Shown: positions 8,457-16,939, numbered from the stretch's first letter. The stretch is 64,000 bases of DNA from Chloroflexi bacterium AL-N1 (GCA_013122435.1 WYDT01000005.1:1-64000); one strand, 5' to 3'. Program-made: numbers and translations. The notes: generated by a model not told the origin, from the letters alone.

Positions 8457-8884
8457 ACCATTTGTAGTGAAACAGTCACAACCTCATACAGGTAGTTATG
8501 ACCTTCCGGCATCTGTAGCGGTTGGATATCACTACGATCTGTATAGTTGAGATTGGACCAGACTTGTGTACTGGTATGCTGGTCAATCACAGCCGCGATC
8601 TGTTTTTCGAGCAGGTCAAGCGTATCCTCACCATCCTGCTCGGTCCATCCGCTCTCCGCATCGGCGTGCAGTACAAAGACATTAATATCAAAGAAGAACG
8701 TTGCCATGCTGCCCTGCATCGTGAAACGCTCTCGTTCGCTTCCTGCGCTCGTCACGGCAATAACCGGCGACTCTCCGTCGAACTTGGCTTTTTGGTAGCT
8801 GTACACGGCTTGTGCTGCCGGAACACCTCCACGCAGTAGCGTCGCCAGGGCCTCACGTGCCACTTTGCGATCTGGGCTACTCAT
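8453..8884 (-). CDS. Tail-completion / tail-terminator-like protein
   Basis: The 143-residue protein lies between the HK97 gp10-like gene and the tail tube gene, where the tail terminator is usually encoded. It has an N-terminal helix (REALATLLRGGVPAAQAVYS), a central beta hairpin region (MATFFFDINVFVLHADAESG) and a second helix (EDTLDLLEKQIAAVIDQH), a layout like lambda U or similar terminators. It overlaps the upstream gene by 4 bp. No diagnostic motif is present, so the call is positional. Confidence 0.5.
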   Translation of the reverse strand: MSSPDRKVAREALATLLRGGVPAAQAVYSYQKAKFDGESPVIAVTSAGSERERFTMQGSMATFFFDINVFVLHADAESGWTEQDGEDTLDLLEKQIAAVIDQHTSTQVWSNLNYTDRSDIQPLQMPEGHNYLYEVVTVSLQMV

Positions 8885-9261
8885 GGTAATTCTCGCTTCA
8901 GTTGTGCACCAGCCTGCGCCAGAATACGCGGACCAGCTTCACGCGCTGTACGACCATACACGGCATAGCGGCCACCGCGAGTCATCTCCAATGCAGGACC
9001 GTACCGACTGGGACGGCCACCACCGCGAGGATTGACGCTATTTGGATCGACGTAGATACGACCACGTGCACCACGCACTTCGGGACGGTGTGAGGCACGC
9101 CACGTGCCGGTGGCAACCACCGTTTCAGCCGTTGCAAAGCGATGGGCTGCAAGTGTGGCATAGCGCACCGCTCGACCGAGCCCGTTCTTCGGTTTCACAG
9201 CGGCAGCGGCCTTGAGTGCTGCGGCTTGTGCTGCTTGAATGCCTTTGATACTGGTCTTCAC
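8881..9261 (-). CDS. HK97 gp10-like head-tail joining protein
   Basis: GTG at 9261 is chosen because it overlaps the TAG stop of the upstream gene by one base; a longer in-frame reading from 9318 lies inside that gene. The 126-residue protein is strongly basic, with AAALKAAAAVKPKNGLGRAVR, then a stretch with GPALEMTRGGRYAVYGRTAR. This resembles HK97 gp10-type proteins that sit between the connector and the tail terminator genes. Its position immediately before the putative tail terminator agrees. Confidence 0.55.
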   Translation of the reverse strand: MKTSIKGIQAAQAAALKAAAAVKPKNGLGRAVRYATLAAHRFATAETVVATGTWRASHRPEVRGARGRIYVDPNSVNPRGGGRPSRYGPALEMTRGGRYAVYGRTAREAGPRILAQAGAQLKRELP

Positions 9262-9626
9262 TAGTTTTGTTCCTCTTCGAGTAGCAGATGTAGGTAGGCA
9301 CTGTTTCGCCAGGTCCATCTATTTGCTCGACGAATAGCGTATTCAGTGGACGGGAGGGGCCCTGTCCCCTCAACGACCAGTACATCGCCCTCTCTGATGT
9401 CCAGCGACGCATCAACGAATGTTTGCAGGATATCGATAGGGGCATTGGTCTCACGACGGAGACGAAAGGCCAGATCACGCGCTGTTTCACTGTCTGCCGG
9501 GTCGAGTGGGCTACAGGCAATATCACTCAGGTGTGCCACTGGTGCACTCCGCTTGCCGCCGCTCATCGGTGGTGGTCGCTTCGTACTGGCCGTCACACTG
9601 GCAAGTCGGTGAAAGCTAGAGTTCAT
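9261..9626 (-). CDS. Head-tail adaptor-like protein with element insertion
   Basis: The 121-residue protein follows the connector gene and precedes the gp10-like gene, as head closure or adaptor proteins do. It contains a short beta-barrel-like core, DASLDIREGDVLVVEG then RWTWRNSAYLHLLLEEEQ, similar in style to SPP1 gp16-type stopper proteins. A reverse-oriented palindromic element (9349-9371) falls within the coding sequence and adds about eight residues (TGPLPS region) in frame between two conserved-looking strands. ATG 9626 has GGTGG six bases upstream; ATG 9632 is an alternative. Confidence 0.5.
   Translation of the reverse strand: MNSSFHRLASVTASTKRPPPMSGGKRSAPVAHLSDIACSPLDPADSETARDLAFRLRRETNAPIDILQTFVDASLDIREGDVLVVEGTGPLPSTEYAIRRANRWTWRNSAYLHLLLEEEQN
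9349..9371. repeat. Palindromic element in reverse orientation
   Basis: Inserted in frame in the adaptor gene. In its own orientation the outer stem is GAGGGG/CCCCTC, a compensated variant. Confidence 0.85.
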
Positions 9627-10458
9627 AATCATCCACCTGGTAGATTAGTTTGCGCGTCACCACTTTGCGACTTCCCTGACTTGCTGCACCATCGCCACCA
9701 CCGGCGAGGCTGGCCAGATGTTTGCTGATCTGTGACAGCTTCTCATCACGTGGTCCAATCTTGAGATCAACCACCGTCGCGTAGTGTCGTTGTAAGCGTT
9801 TCAACATCTCGCGCTCAATCGCATCGAGCGCAATATCAACCGTTGTGGCATCGAGCCAGCGTACATCTGGCAGATCTGTCTCACTATCAATAGCGCCAGC
9901 ACTGCGTAGTCCGGCATCAACCGCGTCGGTGTAATCGCCTTCGGTTTGTGCTCCGTTGGCTGTCGTGCTCAGGCTGGCATCGGTCGCCAGCGCTGCAAGT
10001 TTACGGTGTATCGTTTGTGCCAGGTCGCTGCGTGTGTTGAGCACTGGCCAGAGCCAGACATCATCAATGTATATCGTTGCACTAGCACTAACATTGGTCA
10101 GCGTGATGCGGTAGGAGCTTCCTGGTGCAAGTCCAAGTGTGGTTGTTTGGATACTCCATGCTGGAGCATCGCCAGAAAGATCGATGCTGGCCACGATGTT
10201 ATTTTGACCATCACGGATCGTCACTGTGGCCTGGCCAGTACTGAGTGTGCCGCTCGTCGTCTTCACCGCCAGGCTCAAGGTGTAGCTTCGTACATGTGGC
10301 ACCGCAAAGCTCTGTACGATGCTAGCACCGACTGGTAGCACTACAATGCCATACTGCGCGTCACCGGCACCGGCGTGATAGCTTGCGCCACCGCTAGCAG
10401 TCCAGCCATCAAGGTTGTGTAAGAAACGACCGTTGACCAGGTGTGAGCGTTCCATCAT
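9616..10458 (-). CDS. Connector-region protein with carbohydrate-binding-like N-domain
   Basis: The 280-residue protein has two halves. Residues about 5-145 read like a jelly-roll domain of the carbohydrate-binding or discoidin type: HLVNGRFLHNLDGWTASGG, then alternating strands, and IYIDDVWLWP at the end. The C-terminal half is helical and charged (DLAQTIHRKLAALATDASL, ALDAIEREMLKRLQRHYATV) and is the part likely to correspond to the head-tail connector gene expected here. Start and upstream stop overlap as TAATG. A surface-binding domain on a neck or connector protein is unusual; it may decorate the virion for host-surface adhesion. Function is inferred only. Confidence 0.5.
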   Translation of the reverse strand: MMERSHLVNGRFLHNLDGWTASGGASYHAGAGDAQYGIVVLPVGASIVQSFAVPHVRSYTLSLAVKTTSGTLSTGQATVTIRDGQNNIVASIDLSGDAPAWSIQTTTLGLAPGSSYRITLTNVSASATIYIDDVWLWPVLNTRSDLAQTIHRKLAALATDASLSTTANGAQTEGDYTDAVDAGLRSAGAIDSETDLPDVRWLDATTVDIALDAIEREMLKRLQRHYATVVDLKIGPRDEKLSQISKHLASLAGGGDGAASQGSRKVVTRKLIYQVDDYEL

Positions 10459-10790
10459 TAATCCAATTCAACAATCTGCTGTTCCGGGTCCGGTGACCAT
10501 GGCGTACAGATGGGCTTGTCGTGTAGCTGTCGGCCTTTTTGCCGTGCAAGTTTGGCGATCTCTTGTTTCGTAGCCAATCGCCATCCCGCCTGGCGTAGTC
10601 GACTCGCTGCGTGCTCACGGGTCACGACGTGGATCGCGCCACGTGGATTAACAATGTGGTAACTTTTCTCGGCTGGTGGTGTGAGTGTGTCCTCACTGGA
10701 CTCGGCCTCGGTTGTCTCTGTCTCTACTACCTCATCGGCGCTCGTTGAGTCTGTCGAAACCGAGCTTGTCTGTTTGTTCTTATCGCTCAT
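10458..10790 (-). CDS. Small acidic/basic phage protein, function unknown
   Basis: The 110-residue protein lies between the major capsid and connector genes. Its first ~40 residues are low-complexity Ser/Thr/Glu (SSVSTDSTSADEVVETETTE). The rest is basic, with an HVVTREHAASRLRQAGWRLA stretch reminiscent of a short domain found after capsid genes in other siphophages. A GAGCCTGTCGAAC-type repeat (10744-10770) encodes part of the low-complexity region. Function is not recognised. Confidence 0.55.
   Translation of the reverse strand: MSDKNKQTSSVSTDSTSADEVVETETTEAESSEDTLTPPAEKSYHIVNPRGAIHVVTREHAASRLRQAGWRLATKQEIAKLARQKGRQLHDKPICTPWSPDPEQQIVELD
10744..10770. repeat. GAGCCTGTCGAAC-type dispersed repeat
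   Basis: Inside the gene at 10458-10790, encoding part of its low-complexity N-terminus. It shows two tandem degenerate units. Confidence 0.6.
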
Positions 10791-10811
10791 AGCAATATCC
10801 TTTCATCAAAG

Positions 10812-10833
10812 GAGAGGACGGGGCCTCTCCGTC
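10812..10833. repeat. Palindromic element
   Basis: In the gap between the major capsid gene and the gene at 10458-10790. The inner stem is one base short. Confidence 0.8.
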
Positions 10834-10887
10834 TTGGCGATGATATCCGGCAGCCATCGCCAGGCGCAGCGATGGCCGCGTCGATAT

Positions 10888-11784
10888 CTAAATCTCTGTG
10901 GTGCTTACGATGGTGGCATGGTTGTCGCGGAGTTCAGCGACGCCATAGAGCACGTCAATCGTGACCTGCACAGCCAGGTGATCAGGGTTGTAGCTGATGG
11001 TGACACGCAACCCAATGCCGTCTTCGTCCATCACGCGCTGAATGACACCTGTACCTTCTGGTGCGATTGGTAACGGTCGTGTTGCTAATACCATTGCTCT
11101 GCGATGAAAGAACATGTTCTTTGCCACGGCAGTAGCTACCTGAATCTTCTGGTCCATGAAAATATCGAAGCCCATAAAGCGGCCACTAAAGGCATCGGAA
11201 GCTGCGCGACCTAATGCCTCGGTATAGTCGCGGTTGGTGGCCTTCTCAATGCCGAGCAATTCATACTCTGCATCTTCGTGTAGCACGGCATAACGGTCAC
11301 CAAGTGGTGCTTTGGCGGCGTTGAGTTGGCGCCGAGCTTCGCGGAAATCATCTTCACCCAGTCCGCTGGTCGCGTCGATGGTCTGTGAAAAACCGCTATA
11401 GAGTGCTGCAATGTCACTGTCGATCTGCTCAGTAACAACTTTCATCCCGTCTTCGAGATACGCACTCATATAATCGGGTCGAGACAGAGCTTTTGCTACA
11501 TCTTCCAATCGGAATGTAACTTCTTTGTGCTTGTTGAGCGTGACAGTAATGCCGGAGTCTGATGGGGACTGATGAGTCACACTGGTGTTGGCTGACTTGT
11601 CATTCACAGTCAGGCCACCTGTGAAAGGGATTTTCACTGACTGGCCGTGTGTAGCTACTTCGTTATCCCAGTCGCGTGCAACCAGCCGAGCCAGAACGGT
11701 GTTGGCCTTGAGGTAGCCCAGTGCATCGGCGGCGATGATGGTAGCGATACTGTTGCTGAGTTCAGCAGTTGTGATATTTGCCAT
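10888..11784 (-). CDS. Major capsid protein
   Basis: ATG 11784 is used because a GAGGA ribosome-binding site lies upstream; the longer reading from 11871 would translate a palindromic element (ERPRPL). The 298-residue protein begins MANITTAELSNSIATIIAAD and fits the HK97-fold coat proteins of the P22-like type. Typical elements are the helix with LARLVARDWDNEVATHGQSV, the HKEVTFRLEDVAKAL segment, and the C-terminal strand region RVTISYNPDHLAVQVTID. It forms the icosahedral shell and follows the scaffold gene, as expected. Confidence 0.85.
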   Translation of the reverse strand: MANITTAELSNSIATIIAADALGYLKANTVLARLVARDWDNEVATHGQSVKIPFTGGLTVNDKSANTSVTHQSPSDSGITVTLNKHKEVTFRLEDVAKALSRPDYMSAYLEDGMKVVTEQIDSDIAALYSGFSQTIDATSGLGEDDFREARRQLNAAKAPLGDRYAVLHEDAEYELLGIEKATNRDYTEALGRAASDAFSGRFMGFDIFMDQKIQVATAVAKNMFFHRRAMVLATRPLPIAPEGTGVIQRVMDEDGIGLRVTISYNPDHLAVQVTIDVLYGVAELRDNHATIVSTTEI

Positions 11785-11805
11785 GATAGTTTTTCCTCGT
11801 GTTAT

Positions 11806-11829
11806 GAGAGGACGGGGCCTCTCTTGTCC
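11806..11829. repeat. Palindromic element
   Basis: In the gap between scaffold and major capsid genes. Degenerate at the 3' side (CTTGTCC). Confidence 0.8.
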
Positions 11830-11902
11830 TGATGGTAGATAGCTCCGCAACGCGTTTAACGTGTGCGACACGAGGAGCAGTGAAGTGAAGAGGCTAGAGC
11901 CT

Positions 11903-12421
11903 CTATTGGTTCCAGAGCTTGTGTTTATTCTGCCGGATTTCTTCCGGTGACATAGTCTCGATGTTCAACGCTGGTGCTTTGCCGTCTTTGGTTTTCGGTG
12001 GTACGCCAGGCCCACGCGGAGTCTCAGTTTTCGTGTTGATGAATGAGAGTAGTGTGTCAGCGTCCTGTTCGAGTTCCTCGGCAGTGCTGCCACGAAGTCG
12101 GTCTATCAGATCGGTAGGAATGCCCTTACGCGCTGCAACTTCAAGCCGCAATGACTTGGCACGCTCGGCGTTGAGTTCCTGTTCTCGCTGCTCGTACAAC
12201 TCTTTGAATTTATTCTGATCAGCGAGTTCTCTGTCACGCTGTTGTTTCTGTGCGTTTTGGAGCTTTGCTAGTTCTGTCTCAGCGTTCTTTGCTCGGTTGT
12301 TTACCTCAGCAAAGCGCTCGTATGGCACTGGTCCAGGTTCCTGCTTTTGTTGACTCTGTGGGGCCTCTCCCGTTCCGGTAGCCTGGTTGTCAGTGCTGGT
12401 GTTCTCGGTTTTCTCACTCAT
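11903..12421 (-). CDS. Capsid scaffolding protein
   Basis: The 172-residue protein is highly charged and predicted coiled coil in the middle (RFAEVNNRAKNAETELAKLQ and the following Glu/Lys/Arg heptads). Such proteins direct coat assembly and are removed before DNA packaging. It precedes the coat gene. The N-terminal region (TGTGEAPQSQQ) is encoded partly by a truncated palindromic element at 12359-12376. The C-terminal end (MSPEEIRQNKHKLWNQ) is basic and probably contacts the coat protein, as in SPP1- and P22-type scaffolds. An ATG with AGGACAG upstream is the start. Confidence 0.8.
   Translation of the reverse strand: MSEKTENTSTDNQATGTGEAPQSQQKQEPGPVPYERFAEVNNRAKNAETELAKLQNAQKQQRDRELADQNKFKELYEQREQELNAERAKSLRLEVAARKGIPTDLIDRLRGSTAEELEQDADTLLSFINTKTETPRGPGVPPKTKDGKAPALNIETMSPEEIRQNKHKLWNQ
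12359..12376. repeat. Palindromic element, truncated
   Basis: Inside the scaffold gene N-terminal region, encoding TGEAPQS. Confidence 0.65.
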
Positions 12422-12461
12422 AGATCTGTCCTGTTCGTTTTTTACGCGTTACGACGCGGTG

Positions 12462-13313
12462 CTACTTTCGTCGGTCTCGTTCAGTTTTTGCTGTACGACG
12501 TAGTTCTTCAGTGGTTGCTCCAATCATCTCCATCTCTGGCGCATACAGCGCCATCACGGTACGGCACTGGTCATGAAATGCTGGTTGGAGCAGATAATCA
12601 CCATAGCGCGGTGTGCCGGTGAGGTGAAACATTTCATCAAGCTCACGTATCTGACCGTGCACATTCAGACAACACCGTGTGGTCCTGCCATCAACCGCCG
12701 CAATAGCCTGTTTCTGATAACCACGTTGATCAATCTTCTCTAGCTGCTTATAGGAGTGGTGAAGTGCGCCGTTGACCGCGTTCCAGATTGCACCTGTGGC
12801 AGCCACCTGTAGTGCAACATTGGCACGCCGCCAGGCACTGACACGACCGTTCGTAATCTCTTGAGCGGTGACGGTCGCGGCAATCGTCGCATTGGTCTGG
12901 CCGCTGGCCTGTAATCGCTGCACATCAGTCAGAATGGTGCCATACGCACCGGCACGCCACGCCGGTAGGCCACTGTAGATCGGCGCAAACGCGTGCAGGG
13001 TTGCCGGTTCAAGCTCGATAGCTGCCTGTGACGCCGTAAGTCCAAGATAGTTCAGTGTCTCGCGCTGATGGTGTACATAACTCGATACCACATCAACAAT
13101 CTGGGGAATGTGTTGTTGACCACGTGAGGCAATTGCACGACCAGCCTGCTCCATCACATCAGTGTAGCGTTGGATCGACCACGTTGAGCCACTGAGCGAC
13201 GCCAGCAACGCCGGACGGGACGATTCCCATACACCAAGTACCCCGGAGAGGTAGCGCCCCTCCAGAGCCCGTACAGCGCGAATAAAAAACAGCGATTGAC
13301 GGAGATCAGGCAT
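12462..13313 (-). CDS. Phage minor head protein (MuF / SPP1 gp7-like)
   Basis: The 283-residue protein follows the portal gene and has the typical MuF arrangement: a helical N-terminal part, then a small C-terminal domain with AVDGRTTRCCLNVHGQIREL and HDQCRTVMALY. The conserved D, C and H residues of this domain (TRCCLNVHG, FHDQCR) are present. The family is thought to enter the capsid with the portal and may be ejected; some members carry toxin domains, but none is seen here. Its start overlaps the portal stop (ATG inside GAATGCCTGA). Confidence 0.75.
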   Translation of the reverse strand: MPDLRQSLFFIRAVRALEGRYLSGVLGVWESSRPALLASLSGSTWSIQRYTDVMEQAGRAIASRGQQHIPQIVDVVSSYVHHQRETLNYLGLTASQAAIELEPATLHAFAPIYSGLPAWRAGAYGTILTDVQRLQASGQTNATIAATVTAQEITNGRVSAWRRANVALQVAATGAIWNAVNGALHHSYKQLEKIDQRGYQKQAIAAVDGRTTRCCLNVHGQIRELDEMFHLTGTPRYGDYLLQPAFHDQCRTVMALYAPEMEMIGATTEELRRTAKTERDRRK

Positions 13314-14667
13314 TGCTCACCTCTGGAGAGGACGGGTCCTCTCCCGTCATATGAAGAGGACGGGGCCTCTCCCGTTCCTGGCCAGCATCGCCATCCATAG
13401 CGATAACCCCGGAGCCCTCGCCAGGCTGACCAATGCGCCGTTGTTGCTCAACGCTGAGTTCCAGTTGCTCTATCTCAAGCTCAGTAAAACGGTCGAGCGG
13501 GAGTACTGGGCGTTCTTTGTCGAACATAAGGCCCTCATCGTCAAGAATGGCGATGTCAGTTAGATTCATGGTTGAAGCCGCCCGTCCCGCGAGTCTGAGT
13601 GCGTCGGCCAGACCATGATCATAGTTTGGTCTGGTGCGTTTGACTTTCAGCACCAGTTCCATCAGTTGTAGCTCTAACGTAGCGGTTGCGATCTGGGTCT
13701 TTTGTTTGAGTTCGTCGAATGCCAGTTCTGGCAGTGCACCCATCACCTGGTCGCGGATTTCCTGCACAAACGACAAGATACCAGCCACATCGATAGCTGC
13801 AACGAAAGCTTTGGCATCGCTGCCTGGTGGCAAAAACCAGATATTGTCACTTGATTTCACCATATCCCCAGCCTCAGCACCAATCACACCCCACTGCGGG
13901 TCAGCATGTTTTTTGATGATGTCGGCCAGGTAGCTCGATAGTTCGTTGACTTCATTCAAGAGCGGTATAGCCTGCTGGTAGGTGCATTCACCAAGTTGCT
14001 GGCCGTTCTCGATGTGTTTTTGTTCGACAAATGGCACGAACCCCAGTGCATTCGGGTATTCTTCCGGGCGTTCGTCGAAACCCTGCGGTTCTCCATCGGA
14101 GAACGTGCGGATAAAGTCAGGTGTGATCACCTCGCCATACTCGTAGCGTTCGCCCTGGTCGTTGAGTCGGTCTTCGACGAAAATGGCAATCTGTGGTATG
14201 GGGTTATAAAGCGTGGCACCGGCGAGAAGGTAGCTCGTCGGATCGACCGGCTTGATCACCACGCGCCGAGCGTCGCGCAGGTCGCTGATCTTCAGGCCCG
14301 TGATGCCATACTGAGCGCCATAGTGCACATAGAGTACCCCGTCAACGTCCCAGTCTGACCAGGCCATCAGTCGGTCTATTGCTGCCTGGTAGCGCGACTG
14401 TTGATCTTCAGGTAGTTTCCAGTCACCCGGAATAATTCCGGCATCGACGTTGACAGCACGATTCAATGGCAAGAACAGCGCTTTTGTACCACGATAGAGC
14501 CGTGTGCCAAGTGCAGGCCCTAGATTACCAAGTGCATCTAACCCCTGGCGCACACTCTTGTAGACAGAGCCATCATAATAGGCAGCACGACGACGTAGCT
14601 CCTTCTGGCGTTGCTGCCAGAGTGGTGCGTAGCGCTTGAATTCTTCTTTATCAAACAGACTGGTCAT
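13306..14667 (-). CDS. Phage portal protein
   Basis: ATG 14667 is chosen from its ribosome-binding site (AGAGG) and from the sense of the sequence; the longer frame from 14883 would cross repeat DNA. The 453-residue protein begins MTSLFDKEEFKRYAPLWQQR and contains the wing and stem features of portals, such as YDGSVYKSVRQGLDALGNLG and the helix-rich C-terminus (RFTELEIEQLELSVEQQRR). It forms the dodecameric DNA port in the capsid. Two copies of the palindromic element at the 3' end (13326-13376) encode its last ~20 residues (ERPRPLHMTGEDPSS), beyond the normal end of the protein. Confidence 0.85.
   Translation of the reverse strand: MTSLFDKEEFKRYAPLWQQRQKELRRRAAYYDGSVYKSVRQGLDALGNLGPALGTRLYRGTKALFLPLNRAVNVDAGIIPGDWKLPEDQQSRYQAAIDRLMAWSDWDVDGVLYVHYGAQYGITGLKISDLRDARRVVIKPVDPTSYLLAGATLYNPIPQIAIFVEDRLNDQGERYEYGEVITPDFIRTFSDGEPQGFDERPEEYPNALGFVPFVEQKHIENGQQLGECTYQQAIPLLNEVNELSSYLADIIKKHADPQWGVIGAEAGDMVKSSDNIWFLPPGSDAKAFVAAIDVAGILSFVQEIRDQVMGALPELAFDELKQKTQIATATLELQLMELVLKVKRTRPNYDHGLADALRLAGRAASTMNLTDIAILDDEGLMFDKERPVLPLDRFTELEIEQLELSVEQQRRIGQPGEGSGVIAMDGDAGQERERPRPLHMTGEDPSSPEVSNA
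13326..13376. repeat. Palindromic element, two copies
   Basis: Copies at 13326-13348 and 13354-13376 at the 3' end of the portal gene, translated as its last residues. Confidence 0.85.
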
Positions 14668-14686
14668 CTTACCTCTGTTTTTCGGT

Positions 14687-14719
14687 GACTGAGCTTGTCG
14701 AAGTCGAGCCTGTCGAACT
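14687..14719. repeat. GAGCCTGTCGAAC-type dispersed repeat, two units
   Basis: Two related units (GAGCTTGTCGAAG and GAGCCTGTCGAAC) lie between the terL stop and the portal start. Confidence 0.75.
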
Positions 14720-16184
14720 ACTGATCTACTGCATCGAGCAGCGCAGCAATCTCTGTGTCGGTTCTGAGAGAGGACGGGGCCTCTCCCGTCCGTGACGGTG
14801 TTTTTCCTGTCCTGGCATACAGGTCGATTTTGGCACTCTGCATACGTGGCCTGGTTGCACCCATAACCCCGTAGCGACCGCAATCATAAAAGTCGTCACC
14901 GCCAATATCATCTTCATCAACATCGACCTTAAGCACGTCCTCAACGTGTTTGGGATCGTGTTCCAGCATTGGTAGTGTCTCGATGAAGCCAGTACAGCGC
15001 TCGGTGACATACAGCGTTGGTGCAATGTTCGCATCGACATCGCCGAGTCTGGATAGCATCTCGGTCGCGCCGTCAACGCGGTCATCTTTGGCTTTTCGCA
15101 GTTTGATGCCGTGCTTGCGGTACTCTTTGGCCACCGTGCCACCTGTGTGCTCTCGTCGAAAGACATCACCACCGGCGACGAACGTTGAGAGTCGGGGTAG
15201 GTCGATGTGCCAGCGTGCCAGCATTGCCTTGATTGCTTCAGCGTGGCGTGGTACGAGCCACTGCCGAGCCGCGTGCTCATCGAGCAGGTATACATTGCCA
15301 TCGCCCTCGGTGAGGAGATGACAGACGGTGTAGTGATTGAAACCATAGTCGAGCGAACACCACACGCGCCAATTTGATGGAATGTGTAGCCGTGGAAATG
15401 GTTTGATGACGTGGATATCACGGCGCCAGGTGACGAAGTATTGACCTGCGGCAATATCCCAATCGCCATAGCGCCAGGCTCGCAGCATCCAGCCCGTGAG
15501 CGTGTCGAGTGTGGCTTTATATTCCGGGTTAACAAAAGCATTGTCATCAACGGTCGCAGGAATATAGCGGGTATCGGTCTCACACTTCTTTCGGTAGGGC
15601 TCGATGAAGCGATGCTTATACCAGGCGTGGCCGATACCACCGGGGTTTGTTGTTGAGTAGAGACGTGGCCGCCAGCCTGGTTTACTGGTTCGCAAACAGG
15701 TGCGGATCGCCTTGACTTTGGAAGCACTGAGAGTCGTGGCTTCCTCGATGACGATAACATCGTACTCAATGCCCAGATAAGCATCAATATCACTTTCTTT
15801 TTGAAAGTGACCCAGTAGTACCCGACTCCCGTTCGGAAAATAGACGGTACTTTCGCTCGGGACAAAGCGATAGTCGATACCAAACGCGACGTTGCGGAGC
15901 AGATCGGCAAAGCCTTCCTTGAGTGACTTGCCCACTTTGCGAAGGAACAGAATTTTGAGACCAGGGTAGCGCTGGGCATCGTCGGCAGCCGTCTGTACCA
16001 CACCCCAATGCGACTTACCGCCCCCGCGTGCTCCTCCGAACCCGATCTGAGTTGGTCCACCAGGCAGATCACAGAGTCGTGCAGCGGCAGACGCCACAAG
16101 TTGTTGTGGCTGGAGCACCACACCGGCGCGGAGAAAGTTCTCAATCTGATCACGGGGACAACCCGCTGTATGGGCTTCGCGCAA
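14718..16184 (-). CDS. terL: Terminase large subunit
   Basis: The 488-residue protein drives DNA packaging. The N-terminal ATPase has Walker A GGARGGGKS (residues 50-58) and Walker B YDVIVIEEA with catalytic E147/E148. The C-terminal RNaseH-like nuclease has D279 (SLDYGF), D340 (VAGGD) and D434 (DFYDCGRYG). The start is uncertain: TTG 16184 is given, but an ATT overlapping the small-subunit stop (16195) is possible. A palindromic element at 14768-14790 adds TGEAPSS near the C-terminus, after the nuclease domain. The gene lies between terS and portal, the standard order. Confidence 0.9.
   Translation of the reverse strand: MREAHTAGCPRDQIENFLRAGVVLQPQQLVASAAARLCDLPGGPTQIGFGGARGGGKSHWGVVQTAADDAQRYPGLKILFLRKVGKSLKEGFADLLRNVAFGIDYRFVPSESTVYFPNGSRVLLGHFQKESDIDAYLGIEYDVIVIEEATTLSASKVKAIRTCLRTSKPGWRPRLYSTTNPGGIGHAWYKHRFIEPYRKKCETDTRYIPATVDDNAFVNPEYKATLDTLTGWMLRAWRYGDWDIAAGQYFVTWRRDIHVIKPFPRLHIPSNWRVWCSLDYGFNHYTVCHLLTEGDGNVYLLDEHAARQWLVPRHAEAIKAMLARWHIDLPRLSTFVAGGDVFRREHTGGTVAKEYRKHGIKLRKAKDDRVDGATEMLSRLGDVDANIAPTLYVTERCTGFIETLPMLEHDPKHVEDVLKVDVDEDDIGGDDFYDCGRYGVMGATRPRMQSAKIDLYARTGKTPSRTGEAPSSLRTDTEIAALLDAVDQ
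14768..14790. repeat. Palindromic element
   Basis: Inside terL near its 3' end, encoding TGEAPSS. Confidence 0.85.
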
Positions 16185-16191
16185 ATAGCGT

Positions 16192-16632
16192 TCAATGCTC
16201 GTCGTCGTCTCCGTACACTTTGTTGACCGAGTCCGTAAATTTCACGATGAGTGCTTCGCCATCAGGACCGCTGACCGTGGTATCAACGTTCGCCGTTGGT
16301 TTGCCCAAAATACGGTCGATGAGGTACTGATTAGCTGCTCTATCCGGTGCTGCGTGGGTCACCTTGCGGCTGATCAGTACAAGCTCACTTGGTTCCTTGT
16401 CGGGAAATGCAGGCATCTCTGCTTCGCCACTGCCGATAGTGACCATGCTTGCTGGTTTCCACTCTTCTTCAACCTTTTCCCAGCCACCATCAGCCAGCAT
16501 CAGCATATTCTCGATTATCTGCGGTAGCCGGTCAGTAATGACACGCTCGGCAGCGTTGATCTCGCTCTCGTATTTTTCTGTTTTAGCTTTTCGACCAGCA
16601 CCCGGTCGTGCACCGCCATGTCCATTTGCCAT
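16192..16632 (-). CDS. Terminase small subunit-like protein
   Basis: The 146-residue protein begins MANGHGGARPGAGRKAKTEK, the GGARPGAGRK motif common to DNA-binding small terminase-like and related phage proteins. Helices follow (INAAERVITDRLPQIIENML, DRAANQYLIDRILGKPTANV), resembling DUF5681-type or terS-type proteins that recognise the packaging site and recruit the large subunit. It directly precedes terL with an 8-base gap. Its C-terminus is acidic (VYGDDDEH). Confidence 0.7.
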   Translation of the reverse strand: MANGHGGARPGAGRKAKTEKYESEINAAERVITDRLPQIIENMLMLADGGWEKVEEEWKPASMVTIGSGEAEMPAFPDKEPSELVLISRKVTHAAPDRAANQYLIDRILGKPTANVDTTVSGPDGEALIVKFTDSVNKVYGDDDEH

Positions 16633-16645
16633 ATCGTTACCGTTA

Positions 16646-16689
16646 TAGAGGACGGGGCCTCTGTGAGAGGACAGGGCCTCTCCTGTCCT
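16646..16689. repeat. Palindromic element, two copies
   Basis: A truncated copy (16646-16662) is followed by a full copy of the GACAGG/CCTGTC type (16665-16689), upstream of terS. Confidence 0.85.
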
Positions 16690-16735
16690 GCTAAGAAATC
16701 AAGTTTTTCAAGAGACAACCCATGTAGTTGTATTT

Positions 16736-16939
16736 TCATGTTGAGCCTGTCGAACTGTCGCGTGTCCCTGCACCCCATGCGGCGCGAAATTCAACAATAC
16801 CACACTGTCGGCACCACACTTTCCATTCACCTTGCTGCCGTAGCCAGCACCCTGATGTACTACCGCAGCGGTAGCAGCGTGGCACCATCACAAACCGCCG
16901 TGGCGACAACCCTCTGTGGTTGTCGTTTTGTTTTCTCAT
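16736..16939 (-). CDS. Small zinc-ribbon-like protein
   Basis: The 67-residue frame starts at an ATG overlapping the endolysin stop (ATGA). It contains CYRCGS and, 17 residues on, CRQCGIVEFR, a two-CxxC pattern typical of zinc ribbons. The last nine residues (TRDSSTGST) are encoded by a GAGCCTGTCGAAC repeat and are probably not native. Such short zinc-ribbon proteins occur in many phage genomes; the role is unknown. Confidence 0.55.
   Translation of the reverse strand: MRKQNDNHRGLSPRRFVMVPRCYRCGSTSGCWLRQQGEWKVWCRQCGIVEFRAAWGAGTRDSSTGST
16741..16755. repeat. GAGCCTGTCGAAC-type dispersed repeat
   Basis: At the 3' end of the zinc-ribbon gene, encoding its last residues. Confidence 0.7.
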
